Of a stretch of 64,000 bases of DNA, positions 8,234-15,706 are shown piece after piece; position 1 is the first letter of the stretch, and every line of letters begins with the position of its first letter. A program made the position numbers and the translations under genes. The stretch spans positions 201,986-265,985 of the forward strand of contig NZ_KI391971.1 of the NCBI RefSeq assembly GCF_000162475.2, in the 5' to 3' direction. This stretch comes from Granulicatella elegans ATCC 700633. GTDB taxonomy: Bacteria; Bacillota; Bacilli; Lactobacillales; Aerococcaceae. The notes beneath the pieces were generated by a model. That model was not told the origin of the DNA and ran no database searches. It saw only the letters and a list, made by a program, of their open reading frames with translations.

Positions 8234-9304
8234 TTATTTTGAATCGAATTCTTTTATAGATGCTTCTATCTCCTCAATAGAAGGTAAACTACTTTTGAAT
8301 TTTTGATTAAGTAGTTTACTGATTTCATATTGACTGATTCCGATTGGCTGTGAGATGTTTTCAAGTGAATATTCAGCAACTATGTTATCTTTGTCTCTGC
8401 AAATGAGTAAACCTATAGTTTGGTTATCGCTATCTGACTTTATGTTTTTATTTACAGCTGTTACATAAAAATTAAGTTGTCCTACAAATTCTGGTTTAAA
8501 TTTTTCTGTCTTTAATTCTATTACAACATAGGCATGCAGTTTAACATGATAGAAAAGTAAATCTATATAAAAATCACTTTCTCCAACCTTAATATGAACT
8601 TGCTTACCAATGTAGGAGAATCCTGTACCAAGTTCCAAAAGGAAAGAAGTTATTTGATTGGTTAATGCTTCTTCCAACTCTCTTTCATTATGCTTATCTC
8701 GTATGGTTAAAAAATCAAAATTATAGGGATCTTTTATAGTTTGTTTGGCTAATTCAGATTGGAGCGCTGGCAATCTATTGTCAAAATTTGTAACTGCATT
8801 TCCAAGTCTTTTATATAATTCCCCATCAATCTGATGTTCTAAAACGCTTCTGCTCCATCCATTTTCTATTGTCTTATCTACATAAAATAAAGCATCTTGG
8901 ATATCTTTACTTTTATACATAATTCTTTGGTTATGTCCCCATGGAATATTTTTTATTTTTCTTTCAATATCTGATATTTGGGTTACAGCTTGTAACCCCA
9001 TTAGGGAATCGTTATAAAAGTTAAACCAATATCGAATATGTTTTAGGTTTGCAGGTGAAAATCCTTTTATATCAGGGAATTCTTCTCTTAAATCAGTACT
9101 TAATACTTTTAGAAAACTATCACCCCAAGAATATTGTTTTTGTTTTTCAACAATTTCCTTTCCTAAGTTCCAATATAAATCAAGTAATTCATAATTAACT
9201 TTTATAGCCGCTTTTAACTGACTGCTTCTAACTTTTTCTTTTAATATCGAAATAAATTTTTTATATTCGTTATCTTTCATAATCGATAAATCGTTTTTGT
9301 TCAT
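8234..9304 (-). CDS. DUF1016 / PD-(D/E)xK nuclease-domain protein (YhcG-like)
   Basis: 356 residues. The N-terminal half is the DUF1016 winged-helix region (VNYELLDLYWNLGKEI, then NLKHIRYWFNFY). The C-terminal half has a PD-(D/E)xK nuclease core: FYIDLLFYH supplies the Asp, VVIELKT the E-x-K, followed by a conserved GQLNFY. All core acidic and lysine residues are present, so it may be an active nuclease. Relatives are often found near type I restriction genes or in defence islands, but no such genes are here. It is the last gene of an AraC-GNAT-nuclease operon; its start is 6 bases after the GNAT stop with a weak GGGA ribosome site, suggesting coupling. Its biological target is unknown. Confidence 0.85.
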   Translation of the reverse strand: MNKNDLSIMKDNEYKKFISILKEKVRSSQLKAAIKVNYELLDLYWNLGKEIVEKQKQYSWGDSFLKVLSTDLREEFPDIKGFSPANLKHIRYWFNFYNDSLMGLQAVTQISDIERKIKNIPWGHNQRIMYKSKDIQDALFYVDKTIENGWSRSVLEHQIDGELYKRLGNAVTNFDNRLPALQSELAKQTIKDPYNFDFLTIRDKHNERELEEALTNQITSFLLELGTGFSYIGKQVHIKVGESDFYIDLLFYHVKLHAYVVIELKTEKFKPEFVGQLNFYVTAVNKNIKSDSDNQTIGLLICRDKDNIVAEYSLENISQPIGISQYEISKLLNQKFKSSLPSIEEIEASIKEFDSK

Positions 9305-9310
9305 CCCAAA

Positions 9311-9877
9311 TCACTCAAGTTTTTTTGTCATATGATAATAAGAATGTCCACTTAAGATTTTTGTACTAGTCGCAGTATAGCCTAGTTTTTGGTAGAGCTG
9401 ATATGCTTTGTCATTCACCTTATCACAATTCAAAGCAATGACACTAGCGTTTTGTTTTTTTGCTAATTCTTCAGCTTCCTGTAGTAATTTCATCCCAATT
9501 CCTTTTCTTCGATGATTTTCATGCACAGAGAGAATATCAATATACCATTCTCCAGCTTGTGTTTCAGAATCCTCATAGAGACGAATGGAAGAAGGAATAT
9601 TGTACGTTTCATACAATTGATAAAATGGGTCATCGACCTTTTCTTCTAGATGTCCATGGTAGCCAAAAATTGCTCCTGCAACGGTTCCGTCTTCAATATA
9701 AACAAGTGTATTGGTTAGACTATATCGGAAGTCTTCTTGTAGCATGGCTTCTTCTAGCATGGCGTGAAGAGTATTGAGTGATACTACTTTTAAAATGGGC
9801 AATTCCATGTCTTCGATAATGGTTTGAATGAGCGGAATGATTTGCTTTCTTTCTTCGGGTTTGGGTTGTCGGATCAT
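9311..9877 (-). CDS. GNAT-family N-acetyltransferase
   Basis: 188 residues with a complete GNAT fold. Motif A, the acetyl-CoA loop, is IDILSVHENHRRKGIGMKLL, and the motif B region NCDKVNDKAYQLYQKLGY follows. The substrate cannot be deduced. ATG follows AAGGTG at the right distance. It lies 9 bases after the AraC-type gene and just before the DUF1016 gene, so all three probably share the AraC promoter. Confidence 0.9.
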   Translation of the reverse strand: MIRQPKPEERKQIIPLIQTIIEDMELPILKVVSLNTLHAMLEEAMLQEDFRYSLTNTLVYIEDGTVAGAIFGYHGHLEEKVDDPFYQLYETYNIPSSIRLYEDSETQAGEWYIDILSVHENHRRKGIGMKLLQEAEELAKKQNASVIALNCDKVNDKAYQLYQKLGYTATSTKILSGHSYYHMTKKLE

Positions 9878-9886
9878 TGTTTCACC

Positions 9887-10729
9887 TTATTCTAGTTGAG
9901 ATTTACGGTATGCGAGTGGGGTCATACCCATTTTTTGTTTAAATTGTTTTGAAAAATATGCTTGAGTTGAAAATCCAACAATAGATGCAATTTGTGACAT
10001 CGAGTAATTCGTTGTAGAGAGGAGTACTTTACTTTCCTCAATGCGAATATCTGTCAAATATTCCATTGGTGTTTGATTCATTTCATTTTTAAAACTGTGT
10101 GAGATATAAAATCTGCTTAAATGTGTTAAATCAGCTAAATCCTGTAAGGAGATTTGTTCTCGATAATGTGTTTTTAAATAGTGTTTAATGAGACTAATAT
10201 CTTTTGTCGTTTTATTAATTGGACTAACATCAATTTCAAACGATTTATTTCGAAGAATTTTAATGAGCAATATTTCTAATAAATTATGACAAACTAATTC
10301 ATAGCTCATCGAGTGATTGGTTGCTTCTGTTACCATTGCGTTTAAATACACTAAAATATCCTTTTGTTCGTCTCGCAAGTTGAAAAATGAAAAAGGTTGC
10401 TCGACATTTGTTTGCGTATTAAAAAAGTTAGAAAAAGAAAGTCCTGTAATTCCTAATACAATATATTCGAGAGGTTCTTCAGGGGAAGAAACTTCTGTAT
10501 GATCGACTTGTGGATTAATAATAACGAAATCTTGTGCCTTTACAGGGAAACGTCGATTTTCAATGATAAATTCTCCCTTTCCATCTAATACATAAAATAA
10601 TTCCATAAATGGATGAGAATGGATTGTGCTGTGCCAGTCGCTATCATATTTTGATTTTGTAATAGATTCTAAATGGAAGGATAAACTTCGCATATTCGAT
10701 TCAATTACTAAATAACGTTCATTACTCAT
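9887..10729 (-). CDS. AraC-family transcriptional regulator
   Basis: 280 residues: an N-terminal cupin sensor (HSHPFMELFYVLDGKGEF) and a C-terminal double helix-turn-helix (ISLQDLADLTHLSRFYISHSFKNE, then MSQIASIVGFSTQAYFSKQFKQ; residues shown as two separate segments). Such proteins usually sense a small molecule, often a sugar. I start it at ATG 10729, not at the longer frame, because a strong promoter (10758-10786) occupies the region where the extra codons would be. It is divergent from folT. No target is obvious in the window. Confidence 0.9.
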   Translation of the reverse strand: MSNERYLVIESNMRSLSFHLESITKSKYDSDWHSTIHSHPFMELFYVLDGKGEFIIENRRFPVKAQDFVIINPQVDHTEVSSPEEPLEYIVLGITGLSFSNFFNTQTNVEQPFSFFNLRDEQKDILVYLNAMVTEATNHSMSYELVCHNLLEILLIKILRNKSFEIDVSPINKTTKDISLIKHYLKTHYREQISLQDLADLTHLSRFYISHSFKNEMNQTPMEYLTDIRIEESKVLLSTTNYSMSQIASIVGFSTQAYFSKQFKQKMGMTPLAYRKSQLE

Positions 10730-10757
10730 ACTTTTCACATCCTTATCTGTTACTTTC

Positions 10758-10786
10758 ATTATACTTGAAAGCGCCTTATTCATCAA
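10758..10786 (-). promoter_or_regulatory. Promoter of the AraC-GNAT-DUF1016 operon
   Basis: Reverse strand TTGATG (10781-10786), 17 bases, TATAAT (10758-10763). It fixes the AraC start downstream at 10729. Confidence 0.82.
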
Positions 10787-10832
10787 TTCCCTTTGGGAAA
10801 AGATAGAAAGAAACGGAAGAATGACAGTTTCA

Positions 10833-10861
10833 TTGACGACAACTTAAAAACCAGGTATGCT
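10833..10861 (+). promoter_or_regulatory. Promoter of the THF riboswitch-folT transcript
   Basis: TTGACG (10833-10838), 17-base spacer, TATGCT (10856-10861). It gives a leader of about 220 nt, which holds a riboswitch. Confidence 0.8.
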
Positions 10862-10924
10862 ATTTTCTGGTAGAAAGGAGTGCATGGAAAAGGTTTCGTC
10901 AATCGAAGAGACGAACCACAACAA

Positions 10925-11026
10925 ATCAGAGTAGAATACATTGCGTTAAGTGCCAAATGGATGGGATGTTGCCGATTGGACGAAAAAGAGAACTCTTTGC
11001 GGTAGTGTATTCGCATTCGCTGCATT
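10925..11026 (+). ncRNA. Tetrahydrofolate (THF, folT-type) riboswitch
   Basis: The leader contains the conserved blocks of the THF riboswitch in order: AGAGTAG, GCGTTAAGTG, GGATGGGATGTTG, ACGAA, TTGCGGTAGTG and TCGCATTCGCT. The gene it precedes encodes the folate-specific ECF S component FolT, the classical partner of this RNA. The identification is from memory of the consensus, and the match of both RNA and gene makes it solid. Just after the aptamer, CTGCATTTAAT (11020-11030) can pair with ATTAAAT plus GCAG (11043-11056). That stem uses bases at the 3' side of the aptamer and is probably the expression switch. Confidence 0.88.
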
Positions 11027-11087
11027 TAATGACAGACTATTTATTAAATGGAGCAGCTCTTTATGACAGTTAAAAGGAGATGCTAAT

Positions 11088-11615
11088 ATGAACAAACAAA
11101 CACAATTAACAAGAACATTAACGGTAACCGCATTAATGATTGCCATGCGTTTAATTATTGAGATGATTCCATCGATTAAAATGGGGAATCTCGTACAAAT
11201 CGGATTCGGATTTATCGGAGCGGCACTTGCTGGGGTGATTTTAGGACCTTATCGAGCAGCTGTTGTAGGATTTTTTGTAGATATTTTAGGAAATTTCCTA
11301 AGAGGGGAAGCGAGTACCTTTTTCCCTGGATTTACTTTAACAGCCGTTTTAGGTGGATTAATTTATGGCTATTGCCTGTATCGTAAAGAATTAACACTTC
11401 CACGTATTTTTGTGACGGTATTAATCATTACAGTTGTGATTAATTTAGGATTGAATTCGCTTTGGATTTATATGATAACGCAAAAAGCTTTTTCAGCCTT
11501 TATGGGACTTCGAATTTTGAAAAATATCATCAGTTTACCGTTGAATACTGTGATTTTATATGTGCTGTTTCGTAATCAAACCATGCAACAGATCATTGAG
11601 AAATATCGAGTATAG
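11088..11615 (+). CDS. folT: Folate ECF transporter S component FolT
   Basis: 175 residues with six membrane helices. The S-component pattern at the N-terminus is LTVTALMIAMRLIIEMI, followed by a GFIGAALAGVILGPYRAAVVGFF-like second and third helix region (seen as two contiguous helices). The EcfAA'T energizing module is not in the window and is shared by several S proteins. The THF riboswitch in the leader indicates that folates repress expression. Start ATG is behind AAAAGGAG. The assignment to folate relies mainly on the riboswitch. Confidence 0.9.
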   Translation: MNKQTQLTRTLTVTALMIAMRLIIEMIPSIKMGNLVQIGFGFIGAALAGVILGPYRAAVVGFFVDILGNFLRGEASTFFPGFTLTAVLGGLIYGYCLYRKELTLPRIFVTVLIITVVINLGLNSLWIYMITQKAFSAFMGLRILKNIISLPLNTVILYVLFRNQTMQQIIEKYRV

Positions 11616-11649
11616 GCGTATACTATTCTTACAATAAGGAGGGATAGTC

Positions 11650-11829
11650 ATGCCATTTATTCATATTGAAATGTTAGAAGGACGTACACGTGAACAAAAA
11701 GAAGCACTTGTCAAAGAAGTAACAGAAGTTGTTTCGAAAAATACGGGCGCTCCTACAGAACATATTCACATTATTATTCAAGAAATCAAACATGGAAACT
11801 TAGGGCAAAACGGTCAATTACGTGGCTAA
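11650..11829 (+). CDS. 4-oxalocrotonate tautomerase family protein (small)
   Basis: 59 residues starting MPFIHIEMLEGRTREQK, behind AAGGAGGG. It has the family's catalytic Pro at position 2 once Met is removed and a later IHIIIQEI strand. The length is normal for the 4-OT subgroup (YwhB-like enzymes), which work as small hexamers on enol substrates. The true substrate is unknown. It follows folT after 34 bases and is likely co-transcribed with it. Confidence 0.88.
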   Translation: MPFIHIEMLEGRTREQKEALVKEVTEVVSKNTGAPTEHIHIIIQEIKHGNLGQNGQLRG

Positions 11830-11838
11830 TGCTTAGTG

Positions 11839-11876
11839 AAAACTTTAGATGGGAATTTCCTGTCTAAAGTTTTTTT
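11839..11876 (+). terminator. Terminator after folT-tautomerase unit
   Basis: AACTTTAGA pairs with TCTAAAGTT, with inner TGGG/CCTG pairing, then a run of T's. Confidence 0.88.
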
Positions 11877-11970
11877 ATTGTCAAAATCGCTATCCAATCG
11901 ACGAATTTATCTCAAAAAACAGCCAGCAAAAGAATTTTTCGGATTTTTTAAAAATGTTTTCAAAAAATGA

Positions 11971-12000
11971 TTGACGAAATGAGTGTATCAAGCGTATAAT
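11971..12000 (+). promoter_or_regulatory. Promoter of the GntR-ABC operon
   Basis: TTGACG (11971-11976), an 18-base spacer and a perfect TATAAT (11995-12000). Confidence 0.85.
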
Positions 12001-12016
12001 ACAGTCAAGAAGCAAA

Positions 12017-12036
12017 GTGTATTAATGCATTAACAC
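12017..12036 (+). promoter_or_regulatory. Probable GntR (YtrA-type) operator
   Basis: A near-perfect palindrome, GTGTATTAATGCATTAACAC, with a 12-base perfect core TTAATGCATTAA (12022-12033). It lies about 10-30 bases after the expected start of transcription and before the gntR-type gene. YtrA-type regulators normally repress their own operon, so this is the likely binding site. Confidence 0.65.
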
Positions 12037-12063
12037 AATAGTACAAGGAGGGGATGAAATGTT

Positions 12064-12435
12064 ATGATCCAATTTGATAAACGATTGCCGGTATATGAAC
12101 AGATTATTGACTATGTTAAAAAGCAAATTGTATCAGGTGAATGGGAATTAGGAAGAGAATTGCCAAGTCGAAGAGAATTTGCTAGTCAACTTCAAGTGAA
12201 TCCGAATACTGTTCAAAGGGCATTTCGAGAAATGGAGGAGATGGGGTTGATTTCAACAGGAAATAATGTCATGAGTCGAGTGACAGATAATCCCGATTTA
12301 ATTGGGCAATTAAAGCAAGAAATGTTACAAGAAGCAATACAAATTTTTGCAGATTCGATTTATCCATTACATGTTTCGAATGAGGAAGTCATGGAACAGT
12401 TGGAACAAGCGATGAAGAGAAGAGAGGGAGAGTAG
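12064..12435 (+). CDS. GntR-family regulator, YtrA subfamily
   Basis: 123 residues: a winged helix-turn-helix (ELGRELPSRREFASQLQVNPNTVQRAFREMEEMG) followed by only a short helical tail (described here, no long sensor domain), which defines the YtrA subgroup. These proteins typically repress an ABC transporter operon and respond to cell-envelope stress. Start ATG 12064 follows AAGGAGGGG (11 bases, slightly long). The ABC ATPase gene starts 1 base after its stop. Confidence 0.92.
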   Translation: MIQFDKRLPVYEQIIDYVKKQIVSGEWELGRELPSRREFASQLQVNPNTVQRAFREMEEMGLISTGNNVMSRVTDNPDLIGQLKQEMLQEAIQIFADSIYPLHVSNEEVMEQLEQAMKRREGE

Positions 12436-12436
12436 C

Positions 12437-13126
12437 ATGTTAGAAGTGAAACATTTACATAAGAGATTTGGCAACAAAGCGGTGTTAAATGGAATTTCTT
12501 TTACAGCAGAACGTGGAGAAATTACCGTATTAATCGGAGTGAATGGGATTGGGAAAACAACGATTATGAATATGATCATGGGGTTAATTCCAATCCAAAA
12601 AGGGGAAGTAAGTATTGATGGACAGGTGATCAAAGGAGATCGCTCGAAGAAGTTAGCTTACATTTGTGATCAGATTGTTGTGAATAAAGGTGAAACGATT
12701 TTTGAAGCAATAGCTTTTATGAGAACTTTTTATCCGAATTGGAATGATGAGAAAGCTAAAAAATTATTACATTTCTTCAAATTCAAAGGGAATGAAGTGA
12801 TTCAACAATTATCAAAAGGAAATGTTGCAAAAGTTAACTTGTTATTAGGATTATCTTTAGATGTTGATTTTGTATTAATGGATGAACCATTTTCTGGAAT
12901 TGATATTTTTTCAAGAGAACAAATTGTACAATTATTTACTTCAGATTTATTAGAAGGAATTGGAGTTATTTTAACGTCTCATGAAATCGAAGATATTGAA
13001 TATATTGTTGATAAAGCTATCTTATTAGATGAAGGAAAAGTAATTAAAGAATTTTACGCAGAACAAGTGCGTGAAGAAGAAGGTAAATCTATTGTAGATG
13101 TGATGAGGGAGGTGTATCAATCATGA
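12437..13126 (+). CDS. ABC transporter ATP-binding protein (GntR-linked)
   Basis: 229 residues with Walker A GVNGIGKTT, Walker B VLMDEP, and a switch His in TSHE. The signature loop reads LSKGN instead of LSGGQ, an atypical C-loop seen in the YtrB/YhcH type of exporters. It partners the permease encoded next with a 4-base overlap. Together with the regulator this is a YtrABC-like unit, expected to act on the membrane or to export an antimicrobial; no substrate can be inferred. Confidence 0.92.
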   Translation: MLEVKHLHKRFGNKAVLNGISFTAERGEITVLIGVNGIGKTTIMNMIMGLIPIQKGEVSIDGQVIKGDRSKKLAYICDQIVVNKGETIFEAIAFMRTFYPNWNDEKAKKLLHFFKFKGNEVIQQLSKGNVAKVNLLLGLSLDVDFVLMDEPFSGIDIFSREQIVQLFTSDLLEGIGVILTSHEIEDIEYIVDKAILLDEGKVIKEFYAEQVREEEGKSIVDVMREVYQS

Positions 13127-13917
13127 AAAAGATTTTTAATTTATGGTTGTATGAGTTGGGAAAAAGTAAATTTATGTTAGGATTTCTAATGATTGTGTTC
13201 TTTGTCATTCAAGTATTAGTTCATCTGATGCGTATTTTAAGAATAGATCCTAAAAATCTGAATGTCGAAGATACAAGAAGCGTGACGGATTTAGTGCAAT
13301 CAAGATTTGGAATGAATTTAGCACTGATGGCAGCTTTTATCATTATTATTATTGCTTCGGTTTATATTTGGGTCAAAGAATTTCGTAGTAAAGGGAATTT
13401 TATTAATCGATTATTCTTACTACCAGGGAATCGAATGCAAGTGTATTTTGCAAAATTTTTAACGATTTTGTCTTACATTTTAGTACTTCAAATAACACAA
13501 TTTATCATTCTTGGAGTGAATAAGGCGCTATTAATTTGGAGATTCCCAGTTTTAGCAGACCAACTTCATTACACGGACTTCTTAAATTCGGGTTCAATGT
13601 TACAATATTTATTACCACTAAATGGAACTGCATATTTGTGGTTGATGGCATTTATAATGGTTGTCATTGTTTTCTTCTTCCAATTAGCCATTTTAGAAGA
13701 AGGATTGAAAGCGTATGGTTGGGCTTTGATGGTGGCGTCTTTAGTCGTTTACTTTGTTATTTGCTGTGGTATTTTAGCAAGTTATATGCAATTGATGCTG
13801 CATTTATCTCTTACTCAAACGGAACAATATTTTATGACAATGTTGTATGCAGTTGGATTTATAGGCATTCATTGGTTAGTTGATTATTATTTATTAGAAC
13901 ATAAGGTCAGTGTTTAA
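13123..13917 (+). CDS. ABC transporter permease (ABC-2-like)
   Basis: 264 residues with about six hydrophobic segments: one near the N-terminus (FMLGFLMIVFFVIQVLV), a second pair after residue 65, and the rest from residue 110 on. ATG overlaps the stop of the ATPase gene (ATGA). No conserved motif beyond membrane topology; the call rests on topology and its place in the operon. Confidence 0.85.
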   Translation: MKKIFNLWLYELGKSKFMLGFLMIVFFVIQVLVHLMRILRIDPKNLNVEDTRSVTDLVQSRFGMNLALMAAFIIIIIASVYIWVKEFRSKGNFINRLFLLPGNRMQVYFAKFLTILSYILVLQITQFIILGVNKALLIWRFPVLADQLHYTDFLNSGSMLQYLLPLNGTAYLWLMAFIMVVIVFFFQLAILEEGLKAYGWALMVASLVVYFVICCGILASYMQLMLHLSLTQTEQYFMTMLYAVGFIGIHWLVDYYLLEHKVSV

Positions 13918-13930
13918 TGGGGGTGAGCAT

Positions 13931-15151
13931 ATGAAATCAATTAAATTTGCATGGGGATTATTGGTTATCGTTGTTGGATTTCTAGTAGTAGGAATTGGGA
14001 ATATGGTTTGGACGTCAATGTCAGATGCTCCTTACACCATAGAAACTTCAGCAGAAGGCAATCAATATTTAAAAGGGACAGTTTTTGAAGTAGGAAAAGA
14101 AGGCGCAGGAAAATTAAGTAATAATGTTTCGACATCAGCCATTGTGGATGGGAAAGTGAAAAAACTATTCCAAACATTAGGGACTTGGAATGGACAGATG
14201 AGAGAACAAGAGACATTAAGCAAAATCCCTCTTTTGGAACGTTCATTACTTGTCAATCATAGACACGTATTACAATTAGATAATTCTTCACTATTTTATG
14301 ATATTCATTGGGATTCATATTTCAGTAATTCTGGAGACTTTACATTTAATTATGCGATGTACTCGAATGAAAACAAACGAATCATTGAAAAACAAATTCC
14401 GATTCATTTTACGGGATCATTTGGCTGGGGAGAAGAGCCAATCTTCCAACGTAAGGGAAAAGAATTAGGAGTTATCATTCCTTTCGTAGAAAAAAAATCG
14501 AGTGAAAGAAAATTCTTGAAGTTTATTGTATCCTTTGAAGAAGGTACTGTGAAAGATGTGGGAGAATTAACACTTGAAAAAGATGGTTTATGGATTAATG
14601 CAGCATTCGGAAATCATTCTTATAATCCAGAAACAATTGTATTTAATGTACTTCCTTTAAAAGATGGACCAAAATCTTCTGAAAAACCAGAGGAAGATGA
14701 GTATTATCAATATGATTTATTTACAAATACATTCCGCAAATTGGATACTACTTCACTAGGAAGTCCAGCAAACTTCTATATTTCAGGTTCTAAAATTTAT
14801 GCAGTAGAAACGAATCAGCCAAAATTTGCCGGAAGAAAACATGGAAGACCGGATCCTGCTGAACGACCAGGATATATTGAAAATAGTGAGCGTCAAGCTA
14901 ATAATGAAACGGTTTATCAACTTACTTCAGATTTGTCATTAGAAAAAATTGGAACAATTCAACGTGATCCATATTCTTCAGAAGAAGTGCTAAACAAAGA
15001 TACATTAGTTTATGTCGGACTTGACCAAGGACAAGATGCACTTCGAGTATTTGATTTGAATAAGAAAGAAGAAGTTTTCTCAGCAAAAATCACACCAAAA
15101 GCAGATGCGAAGTTATATTTCCAAAGAAAACGTGACTATGTGATTTACTAA
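13931..15151 (+). CDS. Membrane-anchored protein of the GntR-ABC operon, function unknown
   Basis: 406 residues. One N-terminal helix (FAWGLLVIVVGFLVVGIG) anchors a large extracytoplasmic part rich in beta strands and aromatic residues, with repeated short blocks that could form a propeller; I do not recognise a named domain. ATG 13931 follows GGGGGTGAG; a GTG at 13910 in frame is within the permease gene and less likely. Its position as the last gene suggests a sensor or accessory part of the transporter. Confidence 0.75.
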   Translation: MKSIKFAWGLLVIVVGFLVVGIGNMVWTSMSDAPYTIETSAEGNQYLKGTVFEVGKEGAGKLSNNVSTSAIVDGKVKKLFQTLGTWNGQMREQETLSKIPLLERSLLVNHRHVLQLDNSSLFYDIHWDSYFSNSGDFTFNYAMYSNENKRIIEKQIPIHFTGSFGWGEEPIFQRKGKELGVIIPFVEKKSSERKFLKFIVSFEEGTVKDVGELTLEKDGLWINAAFGNHSYNPETIVFNVLPLKDGPKSSEKPEEDEYYQYDLFTNTFRKLDTTSLGSPANFYISGSKIYAVETNQPKFAGRKHGRPDPAERPGYIENSERQANNETVYQLTSDLSLEKIGTIQRDPYSSEEVLNKDTLVYVGLDQGQDALRVFDLNKKEEVFSAKITPKADAKLYFQRKRDYVIY

Positions 15152-15173
15152 TAGGTTGTAAATATAGTACAAT
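15144..15173 (+). promoter_or_regulatory. Candidate promoter of the structured leader RNA
   Basis: TTTACT (15144-15149), an 18-base spacer and TACAAT (15168-15173). Its -35 overlaps the stop codon of the preceding gene. Confidence 0.5.
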
Positions 15174-15295
15174 CAAAGTAATAAATAGGGCAGTAGTTCA
15201 AAAAGGAAGACGCCTTTCTAGTAATAGAGAGGAGATGACGGTGCGACTCCGTCCGACTATTTATTGACGGCACTCCGTATGGGGTGCCTTTTTTG
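15174..15295 (+). ncRNA. Structured leader RNA / attenuator with terminator
   Basis: AATAAATAG (15180-15188) pairs perfectly with CTATTTATT (15257-15265), enclosing hairpins AAAGG/CCTTT (15202-15217, loop AAGACG) and GACGG/CCGTC (15237-15253). A terminator follows: GGCACTCC with GGGGTGCC (15269-15288) and six T's. CCGTC (15249-15253) can instead pair with GACGG at 15266-15270, which would break the base of the terminator, so two exclusive folds exist. An 8-codon reading frame (GTG 15241 to TGA 15267, with GGAG 6 bases before) crosses this switch and ends right at the terminator. It could be a riboswitch or a leader-peptide attenuator; I recognise no known RNA class. Confidence 0.6.
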
Positions 15296-15348
15296 TTCAT
15301 CATTAAGGGTTTGATAATAAAGGTAAATTAAAAGGTTTATAAAATTGT

Positions 15349-15376
15349 TTGAAATTTGATTAATAGAAGATATAAT
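15349..15376 (+). promoter_or_regulatory. Promoter of the small membrane protein gene
   Basis: TTGAAA (15349-15354), 16 bases, TATAAT (15371-15376). It lies after the attenuator, so the small gene can be expressed without read-through. Confidence 0.78.
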
Positions 15377-15407
15377 AGCTTTTAAGATACAATATGGAGG
15401 AGAAAAA

Positions 15408-15644
15408 ATGCATAAAAATTATTATGATGGACCACCTGAATATAGACCATTAAGTGCATGGGAATATTTTGGGTATGGGCTTCTTATAGCAATTCCGATT
15501 GTGGGTTTTGTGATGATGTTATATTATAGTTTTGATAATTCTAATATTAATCGTCGCAATTTTGCTCGTTATTTATTGTGTAACGGTATTTTAGTGCTTG
15601 TATTTGGAGTTTTCTGGATTGGAATTAATTATTATCCGAAATAA
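15408..15644 (+). CDS. Small two-helix membrane protein, unknown function
   Basis: 78 residues behind GGAGGAG. It starts with a hydrophilic, Tyr/Pro-rich stretch (YYDGPPEYRPLSAWEYFG), then has two hydrophobic helices, about residues 22-41 and 54-73, separated by SFDNSNINRRNFARY. I recognise no family. It has its own promoter and also lies downstream of an attenuator-like RNA, so it may have two levels of control. Confidence 0.75.
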   Translation: MHKNYYDGPPEYRPLSAWEYFGYGLLIAIPIVGFVMMLYYSFDNSNINRRNFARYLLCNGILVLVFGVFWIGINYYPK

Positions 15645-15674
15645 AAAAATTATAGAAAATATAGCAAACAAAAA

Positions 15675-15706
15675 AGAGCATTCCGCTTTGGGATGCTCTA
15701 TTTTTC
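15675..15706. terminator. Bidirectional terminator
   Basis: AGAGCATTCC pairs with GGGATGCTCT, 5-base loop, T run on the forward side and A run before it. It overlaps the stop of the convergent gene. Confidence 0.85.

Noticed and set aside
10783..11146. Reverse-strand frames across the folT leader
   Set aside because: They overlap the THF riboswitch and two promoters and have no ribosome site or family pattern.
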